Below the pieces are notes generated by a model. It was given only the letters and a program-made list of their open reading frames with translations, had not been told where the DNA came from and searched no databases. Made by a program: the position numbers and the translations under genes. A stretch of DNA of 64,000 nucleotides. It comes from Urbifossiella limnaea. GTDB lineage: Bacteria > Planctomycetota > Planctomycetia > Gemmatales > Gemmataceae. Every line of letters begins with the position of its first letter. Position 1 is the stretch's first letter. The stretch spans positions 3,828,322 through 3,892,321 of the forward strand of contig NZ_CP036273.1 of assembly GCF_007747215.1 (NCBI RefSeq). The letters are read 5' to 3'. Of the stretch, positions 26,822-35,298 are shown one piece after another.

Positions 26822-27128
26822 CACCGAAGCGGTTCGGGGCTCCGCCCGACAGAATCGAGATCCCCGCGATTCCCGGCTGGGCCGGCGGTCGAGGTCGGTC
26901 ACTTCTGAAGCGAGTCGGCGGGGCGGCTCGCACTGTCACATCCGCCCCGCGCCCGGGCCACCGGATCGCGTCGTACGCCCCGGCACGACGCCGTATTGCT
27001 TCCGGCCGGCCGGGCCGTGACATCGCTGTCAATGAATTGACACAATTCGTCATTTGATTGACGACCTAGCCGCGCCAAGAATTTCGTCCGCTGGGCGAGC
27101 ATCGTGCACGCCCGTGCGGAGGCGTGCG
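26822..27128. other. Intergenic region with AT-rich control segment
   Basis: No gene is evident. The only notable structure is the AT-rich stretch at about 27020-27060 with the inverted repeat listed separately. It marks a transcription start region for the following replication-like module. Confidence 0.5.
27027..27042. promoter_or_regulatory. Inverted repeat with embedded -35-like TTGACA (operator candidate)
   Basis: TGTCAATGAATTGACA is a perfect 7-bp inverted repeat around a GA spacer. Its right arm contains a consensus TTGACA hexamer, and it lies in a rare AT-rich patch about 90 nt before the DUF1580 gene. A bound repressor here would block the -35 region. No convincing -10 hexamer is visible at the right distance. 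Confidence 0.4.
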
Positions 27129-27422
27129 GTGATCGACATCCGCTCCGAATCTCTTCTCTCGCTCGCGGCGGCCGGTCGCCACCTGGCCGCGATCCAGGGC
27201 GGCCGGCCACCCCGGCCCTCGACCTTCTACCGCTGGGCGACCCGCGGCCTCCGCGGCCACCGGCTGGAGGTCATTCGCTGCGGGGGCCGCGTCGCGACCT
27301 CGGTGGAAGCGCTGCAGCGGTTCTTCGACGCCTTGACGGCCGCGGCGCCCGCGCCCCCGATTCACCCCCCCGCCGCGACTCCCGACGCGACGCTGTCCGA
27401 ACTTGACCGGCTCGGGATCTGA
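27129..27422 (+). CDS. DUF1580 helix-turn-helix protein (excisionase-like)
   Basis: The 97-residue protein fits the planctomycete DUF1580 family: a start IDIRSESLLSL, a PRPSTFYRWATRGLRG helix-turn-helix, a GGRVATSVEALQRFF wing, and a short tail. The fold is like that of MerR/excisionase-type small DNA binders, and such genes commonly sit near integrases in Gemmataceae elements, so a role in excision or replication control is likely but inferred. A GGAGG site precedes the GTG at 27129. An upstream TTG at about 27054 was rejected. Confidence 0.75.
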   Translation: MIDIRSESLLSLAAAGRHLAAIQGGRPPRPSTFYRWATRGLRGHRLEVIRCGGRVATSVEALQRFFDALTAAAPAPPIHPPAATPDATLSELDRLGI

Positions 27423-27468
27423 CCCGTCGGGGCTCACCCGCTTGGACAAACTCAACCTAGAGGATCTC

Positions 27469-28077
27469 ATGACCGTCCACGCCACTACGACCGCCGCCGC
27501 CGCACTGCCGCCGCCGCCCGACCCGTTCGACGTGACCCGGCTGGCGCTCCCCGACGACTCCGACGCCGACCTCGGCGTGCGGGAGCTGCTGGTGTCCGTG
27601 CCGTTCCGGAAGCCGAGCAAGGAACAGTTCTTCCGGGTCCACCCGGACCCCGCCTACCGGTGCGTCGGCGGGCTGATCGAGCTGAAGGACGACGACGCGG
27701 AGTCGTTCTGGGTGGACCGGTCCCTCTGGCCCGCGCTGGCCGACGAGCCGACGTTCACCCGCCGGCAGGTGGTGACGGCCGTCACGCGCGGCGGTCTGGT
27801 GTTCGTGTGGGGGCTGCGGATGCCTGGCCCCGACGGGAAGATTCCGGACTGGGTGAGCATCCCCCAGGAGGCGGCGCGGGTGGCGGCCGGGCAATGGACG
27901 AAACTCTACTGGGATCAGACGCAGAGGCGCCACCGGATCAGGGTGTCCGAGCACATGACCGACGCGCCGACCTGGCCCGAGCTCCCGTTCCCGGAGTTGC
28001 TCCGCCTGGCGTTCAAGGACCGCACCGTGACGAGCCTCGAGCACCCCGTGCTCAAGAAACTCCGGGGGGAGGTCTGA
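27469..28077 (+). CDS. Hypothetical protein of the replication-like module
   Basis: The 202-residue soluble protein has no motif I can assign. Two tracts stand out: an N-terminal Ala/Pro run and a compact core with RRQVVTAVTRGGLVFVWGLR and IPDWVSIPQEAARVA. The core looks like a small beta-rich domain. The ATG at 27469 has an AGAGGA site. It lies between the DUF1580 and ParB-like genes with short gaps and shares their strand, so it is probably part of the same transcript. A DNA-processing role is only guilt by association. Confidence 0.6.
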   Translation: MTVHATTTAAAALPPPPDPFDVTRLALPDDSDADLGVRELLVSVPFRKPSKEQFFRVHPDPAYRCVGGLIELKDDDAESFWVDRSLWPALADEPTFTRRQVVTAVTRGGLVFVWGLRMPGPDGKIPDWVSIPQEAARVAAGQWTKLYWDQTQRRHRIRVSEHMTDAPTWPELPFPELLRLAFKDRTVTSLEHPVLKKLRGEV

Positions 28078-28233
28078 GCCGACAGACCCGTACCGCTGTT
28101 TTCCACGGTTTGACCCGGGTGCGAGGCGGGGTTGGTGCCGAGCGACTTGCCACGGCCCCCCCTCCGACAGCTTGGGACCGGAACCGGTGCGGAGGCGGAA
28201 TCCATGTACGCAGCCACGGCCCGGAGAGTGACC

Positions 28234-29088
28234 ATGAAGTCGATCACGTTCAACGAGACGACGTATACGTGCCCGTTCCTCGACGTGATGCCCCCTCTGG
28301 CCGCCGAGGAGCGGGCCGAGCTGAAAGCCGACATCGCTTCCAACGGGATCACCTACCCCGTGATCGTCACCGAGGAGCACGAGGTGATCGACGGGCATAA
28401 CCGGCTGGAGATCGCCACCGAGCTTGGACTGACTGCCGTGCCCGTGACGGTGCTCACCGGGTTGTCCGGGGCCCAGAAGCGGGTGCGAGCGGTAGACCTG
28501 AACCTCCACCGCCGCCACCTGACCCGCGACCGGAAGCGTGAGGTGATCGCCCACCGGCTGAGGAACGACCCGGGCCGCTCGAATCGGGACATCGCCGCGG
28601 AGGTGAAAGCGGACGGGAAGACCGTCGCCGCCGTGCGGGGCGCCCTGGAGGCTACTGCGGAAATTCCGCGGTTGGCCGCGACCCGCGGCCGGGACGGGAA
28701 AACGCGGTCGCGGCCCGGGCCGCAGGCGCGCGACATCGCGGCCGCGGCCCGCAAGCACAAGGCCGAGGAAGCGGCCCCGGCGGCGGCGGCCCGACCCCAC
28801 GCCGAGAATCCCGGCGCGGGGGCGGCCCGCTGGTCGGAGTTGCAGGACATCGCCCGGAGCGCGATGACGTGGGTGGCGGCGCTGTCGCGGCTGGGCCGTG
28901 CGAGAGCGGCCGACCGCGACCCCGGCAGGGTGAGCGGCGCGGCGGACCGGCTGCAGCGGGTCGTGGACGAACTGCGGCTGTTTGTGGACCGTTACACGGC
29001 CGGCACCGCGGCACCCGCACCCCCCGGCGGCGGCACGACGCAGACGCCCACCACCGGGGCGGCGGAGAAAACCCGAGGGGAGGTCTGA
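28234..29088 (+). CDS. ParB-like (ParB/Srx N-terminal domain) protein
   Basis: This is a 284-residue protein. Residues about 10-95 contain the ParB/Sulfiredoxin-like nuclease fold: MPPLAAEERAELKADIASNG, then PVIVTEEHEVIDGHNRLEIA with the conserved GHNR/GxxR loop. A helix-turn-helix region (NRDIAAEVKADGKTVAAVR) follows, and the C terminus is Ala-rich and helical. These proteins bind DNA or nucleotides and occur in plasmid partition and phage genomes. A ribosome-binding site (GGAGAG) precedes the ATG at 28234. It ends 3 nt before the polymerase start. Confidence 0.8.
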   Translation: MKSITFNETTYTCPFLDVMPPLAAEERAELKADIASNGITYPVIVTEEHEVIDGHNRLEIATELGLTAVPVTVLTGLSGAQKRVRAVDLNLHRRHLTRDRKREVIAHRLRNDPGRSNRDIAAEVKADGKTVAAVRGALEATAEIPRLAATRGRDGKTRSRPGPQARDIAAAARKHKAEEAAPAAAARPHAENPGAGAARWSELQDIARSAMTWVAALSRLGRARAADRDPGRVSGAADRLQRVVDELRLFVDRYTAGTAAPAPPGGGTTQTPTTGAAEKTRGEV

Positions 29089-29091
29089 CGG

Positions 29092-31392
29092 GTGGACGCA
29101 CTCTGCTGCTTCCGCGAGGTGTGGTGCGCGGACTTCGAGTTCCACGCCCCGCCCGGCCACCGGCCGGCACCGCTGTGCGTCTGCGCCCGGGAACTCCGGT
29201 CCGGCCGGGCGGTCCGGGTGTGGCTCACCGACGACGCGCCGGCCGCGCCGCCGTTCCCCACCAACGCCGGGGCGGTGTTCGTCGCGTACTACGCAAGCGC
29301 CGAACTCGGGTGCTTCCTGGCGCTGGGCTGGCCGCTCCCGGCCCGGGTGCTCGACCTGTACGCCGAGTTCCGGCTCCTGACGAACGGCGCCCCGACCCCC
29401 CACGGGTCCGGGCTGCTCGGGGCGCTGGCTCACTTCCGGCTCGACGGGCTGGCGGCGGGCGAGAAGGACGAGCTGCGGGCGCTGGCGATCCGCGGCGGGC
29501 CGTTCACCCCTGCCGAGCAAGCCGCGCTGCTCGACTACTGCGAGGCGGACGTGGACGCGCTGGCTCGACTCCTTCCGCGGATGGCCCCGCGGCTCGACCT
29601 CCCGCGGGCGCTGCTCCGCGGCCGGTACATGACCGCCGCCGCGCGGATGGAGTGGGCCGGGGTTCCGATCGACGCGGCGGCGCTGGCCGCACTCCGCGAA
29701 CACTGGGGCGGGATCAAGGACCGACTCGTCCGCGCGGTCGATACCGACTACCGGGTGTTCGCCCCGACCGGCCGCCGGCTCGACCCGGCCAGCCGGTTCG
29801 GCGCCTCGGTCATCGACGCGGCCCGCCAGTGGGGGCTCGACCCGGACGCCTTGGCCGCCGCCGCCGCCGACCACCACCGGGAGGAGGTCGAGTCGACCGC
29901 CGGCCGGCTGGCCGCGGTCCGCGCCGCTCGCTCCGCCACCGGGCTCACATCGGCGCGGGTCGGCCGGCTGCTCGACGCCGGGCGCGACTACCTCGACGTG
30001 CCGGGGCTCGACGTGGCGGCGCGAGAACTCGCCGGCGAGCTGCCCGCCCTCGGCATCGGCCCCGGGTACGACCCGGATGGAGTAGACGACGACTACACGC
30101 CGAAGCTCTGGGGCGTGCTGACCGAACCCGACCCGGCCCCCCGCCCGCGGCACGACCCGGGGCTGATCCGCGACGCGGCGGACCGACTCGGTCCCCGCGA
30201 CGGCACCGAACGGCCGCCCGGTCCACTGTCGTTCTCGGCCGACCGGTGGGCGCGGTATCTCGCGCGGCACCGCATCCCCTGGCCCCGGCTCCCGTCCGGG
30301 GCGCTCGACTTGAAGGACGACACGTTCCGCGAGATGGCGAAGCGGTTTCCTGCTGAGGTCGGACCGATCCGCGACCTCCGGCACGCCCTCGGCGAGTTCC
30401 GGCTCAACGAGTTGGCCGTCGGCCCCGACGGGCGGAACCGGTGCCTCCTGTCCGCGTTCCGCTCCCGGACCGGGCGGAACCAGCCTTCGAACTCGGCGTT
30501 CATCTTTGGCCCGGCCGCGTGGCTGCGGTCTCTGATCCGACCCGGCCCGGGGCGGGCTGTGGTGTACGTCGATTGGTCGCAACAGGAACTCGCCATCGCC
30601 GCGGCGCTGTCGGCCGACCCGCGGATGATGGAGGCGTACCAGAGCGGCGACTTCTACACGACGTTCGCCCGGATGGCCGGCGCGATCCCGGCGGACGCCA
30701 CGAAGCACACCCACCCGGCCGAGCGGGAGGCGTTCAAGGTGGTGAGCCTCGGCGTCCTCTACGGGCTGTCGGCTGAGGGGCTGGCCCGGCGACTCGGCGC
30801 CCCCCGCGGCCGCGGGGTCGAGCTGCTCGAGCTCCACCGCCGGACGTTCCGCCGGTTCTGGGAGTGGTCGGATTCGCTCGAGGAGCGGGCACTCCTCACC
30901 GGCCGGCTGCGGACCCGGTTCGGGTGGGCGATCAGCGTTCCCGGCGGGCTCGACCCGGTCTCCGGCCGCCCGCTCGCCAACCCCCGGAGTCTGCGCAACT
31001 GGCCGATGCAGGCGCACGGCGCGGAGATGATGCGGCTGGCCGCGTGTCTGGCCACCGAGCGCGGGCTGGCGGTGTGCTGCCCGGTTCACGACGCCTTCCT
31101 GATCGAGGCGCCGGCCGACCGGGCCGAGGAGGAAACGGAGCGGATGCGCGACGCCATGCGGGAGGCGTCCGAGCTCGTCCTCCCCGGCTTCCCGCTGCGG
31201 ACGGACGCGAAGATCGTGCGGCACCCCGACCGGTGGACGGACCCGCGCGGGGCGCGGACGTGGGGGCTGGTGTACGGGCTCCTGGCCGAGCTCGGCGTGG
31301 ACCCGACCCGTACCACCGGTGACACCGGACCCGTACCACCGGCGGCACCCCCGCCCAGTGTTATTTCTGAGTTCTCTTGTCTTCCCCTGTAG
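29092..31392 (+). CDS. Family A DNA polymerase (phage/plasmid type) with N-terminal exonuclease-like domain
   Basis: This is a 766-residue protein. The N terminus begins with an exonuclease-like DFEF motif (ExoI) and an LDYCEADVDAL motif (ExoIII-like). The polymerase domain shows motif A YVDWSQQELAIA, motif B (O-helix) FKVVSLGVLYGLS and motif C CPVHDAFLIEAP. In motif C the residue after Asp is Ala where bacterial Pol I has Glu, as in several phage and plasmid enzymes. It is distinct from a housekeeping Pol I and probably replicates the integrated element. The GTG at 29092 follows the ParB-like gene by 3 nt. Confidence 0.9.
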   Translation: MDALCCFREVWCADFEFHAPPGHRPAPLCVCARELRSGRAVRVWLTDDAPAAPPFPTNAGAVFVAYYASAELGCFLALGWPLPARVLDLYAEFRLLTNGAPTPHGSGLLGALAHFRLDGLAAGEKDELRALAIRGGPFTPAEQAALLDYCEADVDALARLLPRMAPRLDLPRALLRGRYMTAAARMEWAGVPIDAAALAALREHWGGIKDRLVRAVDTDYRVFAPTGRRLDPASRFGASVIDAARQWGLDPDALAAAAADHHREEVESTAGRLAAVRAARSATGLTSARVGRLLDAGRDYLDVPGLDVAARELAGELPALGIGPGYDPDGVDDDYTPKLWGVLTEPDPAPRPRHDPGLIRDAADRLGPRDGTERPPGPLSFSADRWARYLARHRIPWPRLPSGALDLKDDTFREMAKRFPAEVGPIRDLRHALGEFRLNELAVGPDGRNRCLLSAFRSRTGRNQPSNSAFIFGPAAWLRSLIRPGPGRAVVYVDWSQQELAIAAALSADPRMMEAYQSGDFYTTFARMAGAIPADATKHTHPAEREAFKVVSLGVLYGLSAEGLARRLGAPRGRGVELLELHRRTFRRFWEWSDSLEERALLTGRLRTRFGWAISVPGGLDPVSGRPLANPRSLRNWPMQAHGAEMMRLAACLATERGLAVCCPVHDAFLIEAPADRAEEETERMRDAMREASELVLPGFPLRTDAKIVRHPDRWTDPRGARTWGLVYGLLAELGVDPTRTTGDTGPVPPAAPPPSVISEFSCLPL

Positions 31393-31410
31393 GAGGCGGA
31401 GGAATGACCG

Positions 31411-31770
31411 ATGCCCGACCCGTTCGACCCGGCCCGGCTCGACCCGGCCGACTTCCCGCCGCCCACCACGCCGCCGCGCCCGCGGCCCGGGGTGAAGTTC
31501 CTCCGCGGGCCGATCCCGATGGACTGGCTGACGGCGGCCGCGGCGCTCCCCGGTCGCGCGCTGGCGGTGGGGCTGGTGGTCTGGTTCCTGGCCGGGTGCG
31601 AACGGCGGCGGACGGTCGCCGCGACCCTCAGCCGGCTGGCGGCACTCGGCGCCGGGACGCGGGCGGCGGCGCGGCGGGGGCTGGCGGCGCTGGAGGCGGC
31701 CGGGCTGGTGGCGGTGGAGCGGCACCCCGGCCGGTCGCCGGTGGTGACGATCCTCGACGCGCCGGGCTGA
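31411..31770 (+). CDS. Winged-helix-like small protein
   Basis: The 119-residue protein starts with a Pro-rich tail. A compact helical domain follows (WLTAAAALPGRALAVGLVV, then TRAAARRGLAALEAAGLV and a beta hairpin AVERHPGRSPVVTIL), which looks like a winged helix. Such small wHTH proteins are frequent at the end of the polymerase operon in Gemmataceae elements, so it may regulate the element. GGAGG lies just upstream. It is immediately followed by the broken terminase-like gene. Confidence 0.6.
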   Translation: MPDPFDPARLDPADFPPPTTPPRPRPGVKFLRGPIPMDWLTAAAALPGRALAVGLVVWFLAGCERRRTVAATLSRLAALGAGTRAAARRGLAALEAAGLVAVERHPGRSPVVTILDAPG

Positions 31771-32215
31771 ACGACCGGCAACGGCGGTTCGTGGCCGAGT
31801 ACCTCACCGACCCGAACGCGGCCCGCGCCTACCGCACCGCCTACGCGCCGCCCGCACCCGCCACCGCGGCGGCGAACGGCTCGCGGCTGCTGAGCAATGT
31901 CGGGGTCCCTAGGGGAGTGGCGGACGGTCACGCCACTTGTCGCGGCTGGCGGTGGCGACCCGACGGCGCGTCTTGGAGGAGATCGCCGCGGTCACGTTCT
32001 CCGACCTGTCGGACCTGTTCGACACAGCCGGTCCCGGGCTCCGGCTGCTGCCGATGGGCCGGATCCGCCCACTGCCCGCAGGACCGGCCACCCGTCCGGG
32101 TGCGGGTCGAGCCGAACGGGACGGCCTGGGATCTCGAAGTGATGTTCCGCAACAACGGGCGGCGCTGCCCTCCTGGCCAAGCTGCTTGGTATGAAACCAC
32201 GGCGCGCCGCCCGCC
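31764..32215 (+). pseudogene. Terminase small subunit, degraded by several frameshifts
   Basis: The first segment (31764-31913) reads LNDRQRRFVAEYLTDPNAAR and continues with an AANGSRLLSNV end, a clear TerS N terminus. The next segment continues in another frame from about 31937 (RRRVLEEIAAVTFSDLSDLF), then the first frame resumes (VEPNGTAWDLEVMF, about 32100), and a final ALLAKLLGM piece shifts again. At least three frameshifts separate recognisable TerS parts, so no functional product is expected. No large terminase subunit, portal or capsid gene accompanies it. Confidence 0.75.
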
Positions 32216-32531
32216 ACATACCGCATCGAAAGGCGAAGGCATGACGACCGAGCGCAGGCTGGCGGCGCACAAGACGGACGCGGCCCCGAGTGCCGCCAGG
32301 CCGGACCGCTGGACCACTGACGGCCGTGCCGACTCGCTCGACCGGTGGGCGGCCGACCCGCTTTTCGCCCTCTGACGCCCTGGGCCGCCCCGCCGCCGCA
32401 CCAGCGCCGGCGGCCGAATCTCGTTGCGGCACGGGACCACCCGCCGTCGCGACGCGGAAATTCCACCGCCGGCTGGCGGACTCGGGCGGGGATGGTGCAC
32501 ACTCGTTGGGGTCACCCGGGGAGGAACGAGG

Positions 32532-32900
32532 ATGGCGATCGTGACGGTACCGCACGAGAGGGGTCCGACGGCGGTGGTGCTCTGCGACGCCTGCGACCGG
32601 CTGATCGGGGACGCGGCCGACGGGGTGGCGGTGTACGAGCAGAACGGGCCGTACGGCGACGTCGGCCGGGTCCGGCACGCTCACCGCGCCGGCCGGTGTC
32701 TGGCCGTCGTGGGGCGGGGGCTGGTGGGCCCGGACGGGCCGCCGGCCGTTCACGCGCTGGACGTCCACCTGGCTGTCCTGGCGTTCAACCACGCGCTCCA
32801 CCCCGAGGACCTCGGCCCGGTGCTGGACCGCGAGTTCCGGGCGCCCGGGAGCGGGTCGAATCCGACGGCCGGTGACGACCCGGGGCGTTCTGGGGAGTGA
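32532..32900 (+). CDS. Hypothetical protein with CDAC-type motif
   Basis: The 122-residue protein has a single CDACDRL motif early (about residue 18) and conserved-looking hydrophobic segments, but no complete zinc site and no family I recognise. A strong GGGAGGAACG site precedes the ATG at 32532. It stands alone between the broken terminase gene and the repeat region, so it is probably a cargo or regulatory gene of the element. Confidence 0.5.
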   Translation: MAIVTVPHERGPTAVVLCDACDRLIGDAADGVAVYEQNGPYGDVGRVRHAHRAGRCLAVVGRGLVGPDGPPAVHALDVHLAVLAFNHALHPEDLGPVLDREFRAPGSGSNPTAGDDPGRSGE

Positions 32901-33489
32901 GACCGAGACCCCGGGCGCCGAACGCTTCCGCTACGGCGGCGCCTCCGGGTCCTCCGTCCGGGGTTAACCGGACAATGTGACGCCGCGGGGGTGGTTCGGG
33001 CCCGCGCCGGAGTCACGCTGCACTGGCCGTGGCCGTATCTCGGCGGTGGAGGCCGTTCTTCCGGCCCTCAGCGCCGGAGGCCGAGAGCCAGCCGGACGAG
33101 GCCAGCGTGCCACGGCCGCAGGGGGAGCCGACTCGTTGGGCCAGCGTGCCACGGCCGCCGGGGGAGCCGACTCGTTGGGCCAGCGTGCCACGGCCGCCGG
33201 GGGAGCCGACTCGTTGGGTTCGTTTCGCCGACTCCGCCCGTACCTCGTACACGCCGCGGACTGTTGCGTTCTCCAAAAGTGCGTCGAGTCCCGCCCAGTC
33301 TGCCGTCGGAAACGCCAGATCCGGGCAGATCGACGCCGTTCTGCTGACCGTAACCACCCCGCCGCGTCGGTGCCGCTCGCGGTGTTCGGCGGTGGGTTCG
33401 TTTCGCGAAGTCCACGCGGTCACCAACCGGGTGCAGGTGCGGCCGTCCGACCGGCCGTGGTACACTCGCCGTCACTCCAGGAGCCCGCC
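32901..33489. other. Gene-poor repeat region
   Basis: No convincing gene is present. The region contains the 39-bp tandem repeat at 33102-33218 and two copies of the word GGGTTCGTTTCGC (33216-33228 and 33394-33406). Minus-strand conceptual translations give short motifs such as FAKRTH and VGETNP, which are typical of repetitive non-coding DNA rather than protein selection. Confidence 0.6.
33102..33218. repeat. 39-bp tandem repeat, three copies
   Basis: Three consecutive copies (33102, 33141 and 33180) of a 39-nt unit that starts CCAGCGTGCCACGGCCGC. The unit differs at one position between copy 1 and copies 2 and 3. At 13 codons exactly it stays open in several frames, but no start or ribosome-binding site supports translation. 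Confidence 0.9.
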
Positions 33490-34500
33490 ATGGTGTCCCC
33501 CGCCCGCCTCGCCGCCAACCGCGCCAACGCCCGCCGGTCGACCGGCCCCCGCACCCCCGCCGGCAAGGCCGCGTCCGCCCGCAACGCCGTCCGCCACGGC
33601 CTGTACGCCGCCGCCGCCCTGCTCCCCGCCCTCGGCGAGACGGCCGCGGACTGGGACGACTTCCGGGCGGCGGTGGCCCGGTCCCTCCGGCCCGAGGGCG
33701 CCGCCGAGGCGGCGACGGCCGAGCGGGTGGCGTGGGTGCTGTACCGCCAGCGGCGGCTCGCGGCCCTGGCGACCGGCCCCGCCCCGGCGGCGCTGCCCCC
33801 CGACCCGGACACGATCACCGGCGAGGGGGTTGATCACTTCATCCCGGTCAGCCCGGCCGCCCCGCCGGCCGCGCGACTGGTCCACGCCCGCGCCGCACTC
33901 GCGGGGCAGCGGGCGGCGGCCGCCGCCGACCGGGCGGTGGCGGCCGCCCTGGCCGGGGCGGACGTCGAGCTCACCCTCGGGGCGGTGGTGACGGCGACCC
34001 GGGAGGCGGGCGAGTTGCTCGGCTGGCGGATCCAGCAGAAGCCGGACCCGTGGGTCGGGGTGCTCGCCGGGCTGGGGGTCGAGGTGGCCACGCCCATCGC
34101 GGCCGAGTGGACGGCGGACCTGCTGCGCCGGGTAGTCGGCCGGGCCGGCGGGTGCGAGGGCCGCGACCCGCCGGTGTTCCTGGCCGACGTGCGGGCCGCG
34201 GTCCTGGCCGGCACCGAGGCCCGCGGCGGGAGGGTCCGCGGCCTGGAGGCGACGGAGGCGGCGCTCGTGGCCGAACTGCGGACGGCACGGGGGCGGGCCG
34301 TGGCGGACGCGCTGCTGGCCGCCGGCGGGCTCGGGGAGCGGGCGGACCGGGCCGAGGCCCACCTGTCGCGGGAACTCGACCGGGCCCTCGCCCAGCTCGC
34401 CCGGCTCCGGGGCCTGCGGCCACAGCCGACGCACCCGCGGCCGAGCCACCCGGTCGAGGACGTCGGGTTCGTGTTGCGGCGGGCCGGACTGGTGGGTTGA
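33490..34500 (+). CDS. Hypothetical protein with STGPRTPAGK N-terminal motif
   Basis: The 336-residue protein begins with the widespread signature NRANARRSTGPRTPAGKAAS, followed by a NAVRHGL segment. It is otherwise helical and Ala/Arg-rich with no catalytic motif. The signature occurs in many bacterial proteins of unknown function, often in mobile or repetitive loci. AGGAG lies 7 nt before the ATG at 33490, which I preferred to longer upstream starts that would include the tandem repeat. No partner gene is adjacent. Confidence 0.65.
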   Translation: MVSPARLAANRANARRSTGPRTPAGKAASARNAVRHGLYAAAALLPALGETAADWDDFRAAVARSLRPEGAAEAATAERVAWVLYRQRRLAALATGPAPAALPPDPDTITGEGVDHFIPVSPAAPPAARLVHARAALAGQRAAAAADRAVAAALAGADVELTLGAVVTATREAGELLGWRIQQKPDPWVGVLAGLGVEVATPIAAEWTADLLRRVVGRAGGCEGRDPPVFLADVRAAVLAGTEARGGRVRGLEATEAALVAELRTARGRAVADALLAAGGLGERADRAEAHLSRELDRALAQLARLRGLRPQPTHPRPSHPVEDVGFVLRRAGLVG

Positions 34501-35298
34501 GGCAATGAAGCGTCCGGGCGGGCGGGGTTCCGAAGCGCGGTGGTCGTCGCGGGTCGCGTCCGGCCGCAATGCCGAGATGGGCGCCTGCGCGGGTGAACCC
34601 CGATTTCCGGCGCGTCAACGCCTCGGGCAGTCAGGTGCGGCAACCCTTCAGTCGACACGCCACCCGACGGCTTGCCTGGCCGAACCCATGAGGCGCGGGG
34701 GTCGCCACCGAGCGGCCGATCGTCCTGGCTCCGCTCCGCCCCGGGTCGAGGAGAGCGGCGCGAGGCGGGGCATCGGTCGATCGCCGAATATCGGCGTCGG
34801 CCGGTCGGCGTGTGCGGCAACGGTGACGGCAGTTGATCGTCGACGGGGTTGTGGTAGTTGTGAAGTGTCGACGGGCCGCACCCCCCGCCCTCCCCACTCT
34901 CGCCCGCGACCGATCTTCCGGCCGTCGATTCGCGGGGAGCGCCGCTGCGCGGCACGCCAAAACCATTTCCGGAGTGCCTCCCTACCTAGGCGGTGTCACC
35001 CGTGCGGTGTGCGCTCAGTCGCCGGCGCCCGGCCGCCGTGTGCATTCTGGCGATTTTCGGAGTGACAGGCGAAGCGGACGAGGGCACCCGGCCCATTTCG
35101 TCCTATTCTCGTATCGGCTTTCGCTTCTGACATTGTTTCGCGGTGTCGGGCGTGTTCTCATTGCTCGTCTGCGGCGAGCGGCAGGGAGGTCGGTCTACTC
35201 CCCTGCACACAACCGATCGGGCACCCCCGGTACCCGTCCGTCACCGCCGAACCCACTGGAGGGCGACCCGGCACGGCCCGAACGTCACCACACTTCGC
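34501..35298. other. Non-coding stretch between element and cas3
   Basis: I find no gene, tRNA or repeat array in these 800 bases. All open frames are short, arginine-rich and lack ribosome-binding sites. No CRISPR repeats are visible even though cas3 starts immediately downstream. The base composition is slightly less GC-rich than in genes on either side. Confidence 0.5.

Noticed and set aside
27457-31725. 1,422-codon open frame on the minus strand opposite the polymerase module
   Set aside because: Antisense to several well-supported genes, rich in Arg/Pro/Gly/His, no motif and no ribosome-binding site. It is a product of high GC.
32241-32375. 44-codon ORF after the terminase remnant
   Set aside because: Weak ribosome-binding site and no recognisable content. 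It could be a small gene but cannot be supported.
33102-33218. Tandem 39-bp repeat as a CRISPR array
   Set aside because: The units abut without spacers, so it is a simple tandem repeat.
34501-35298. CRISPR array next to cas3
   Set aside because: No direct repeats of 25-37 nt with regular spacing are visible here or anywhere within several kb of cas3.
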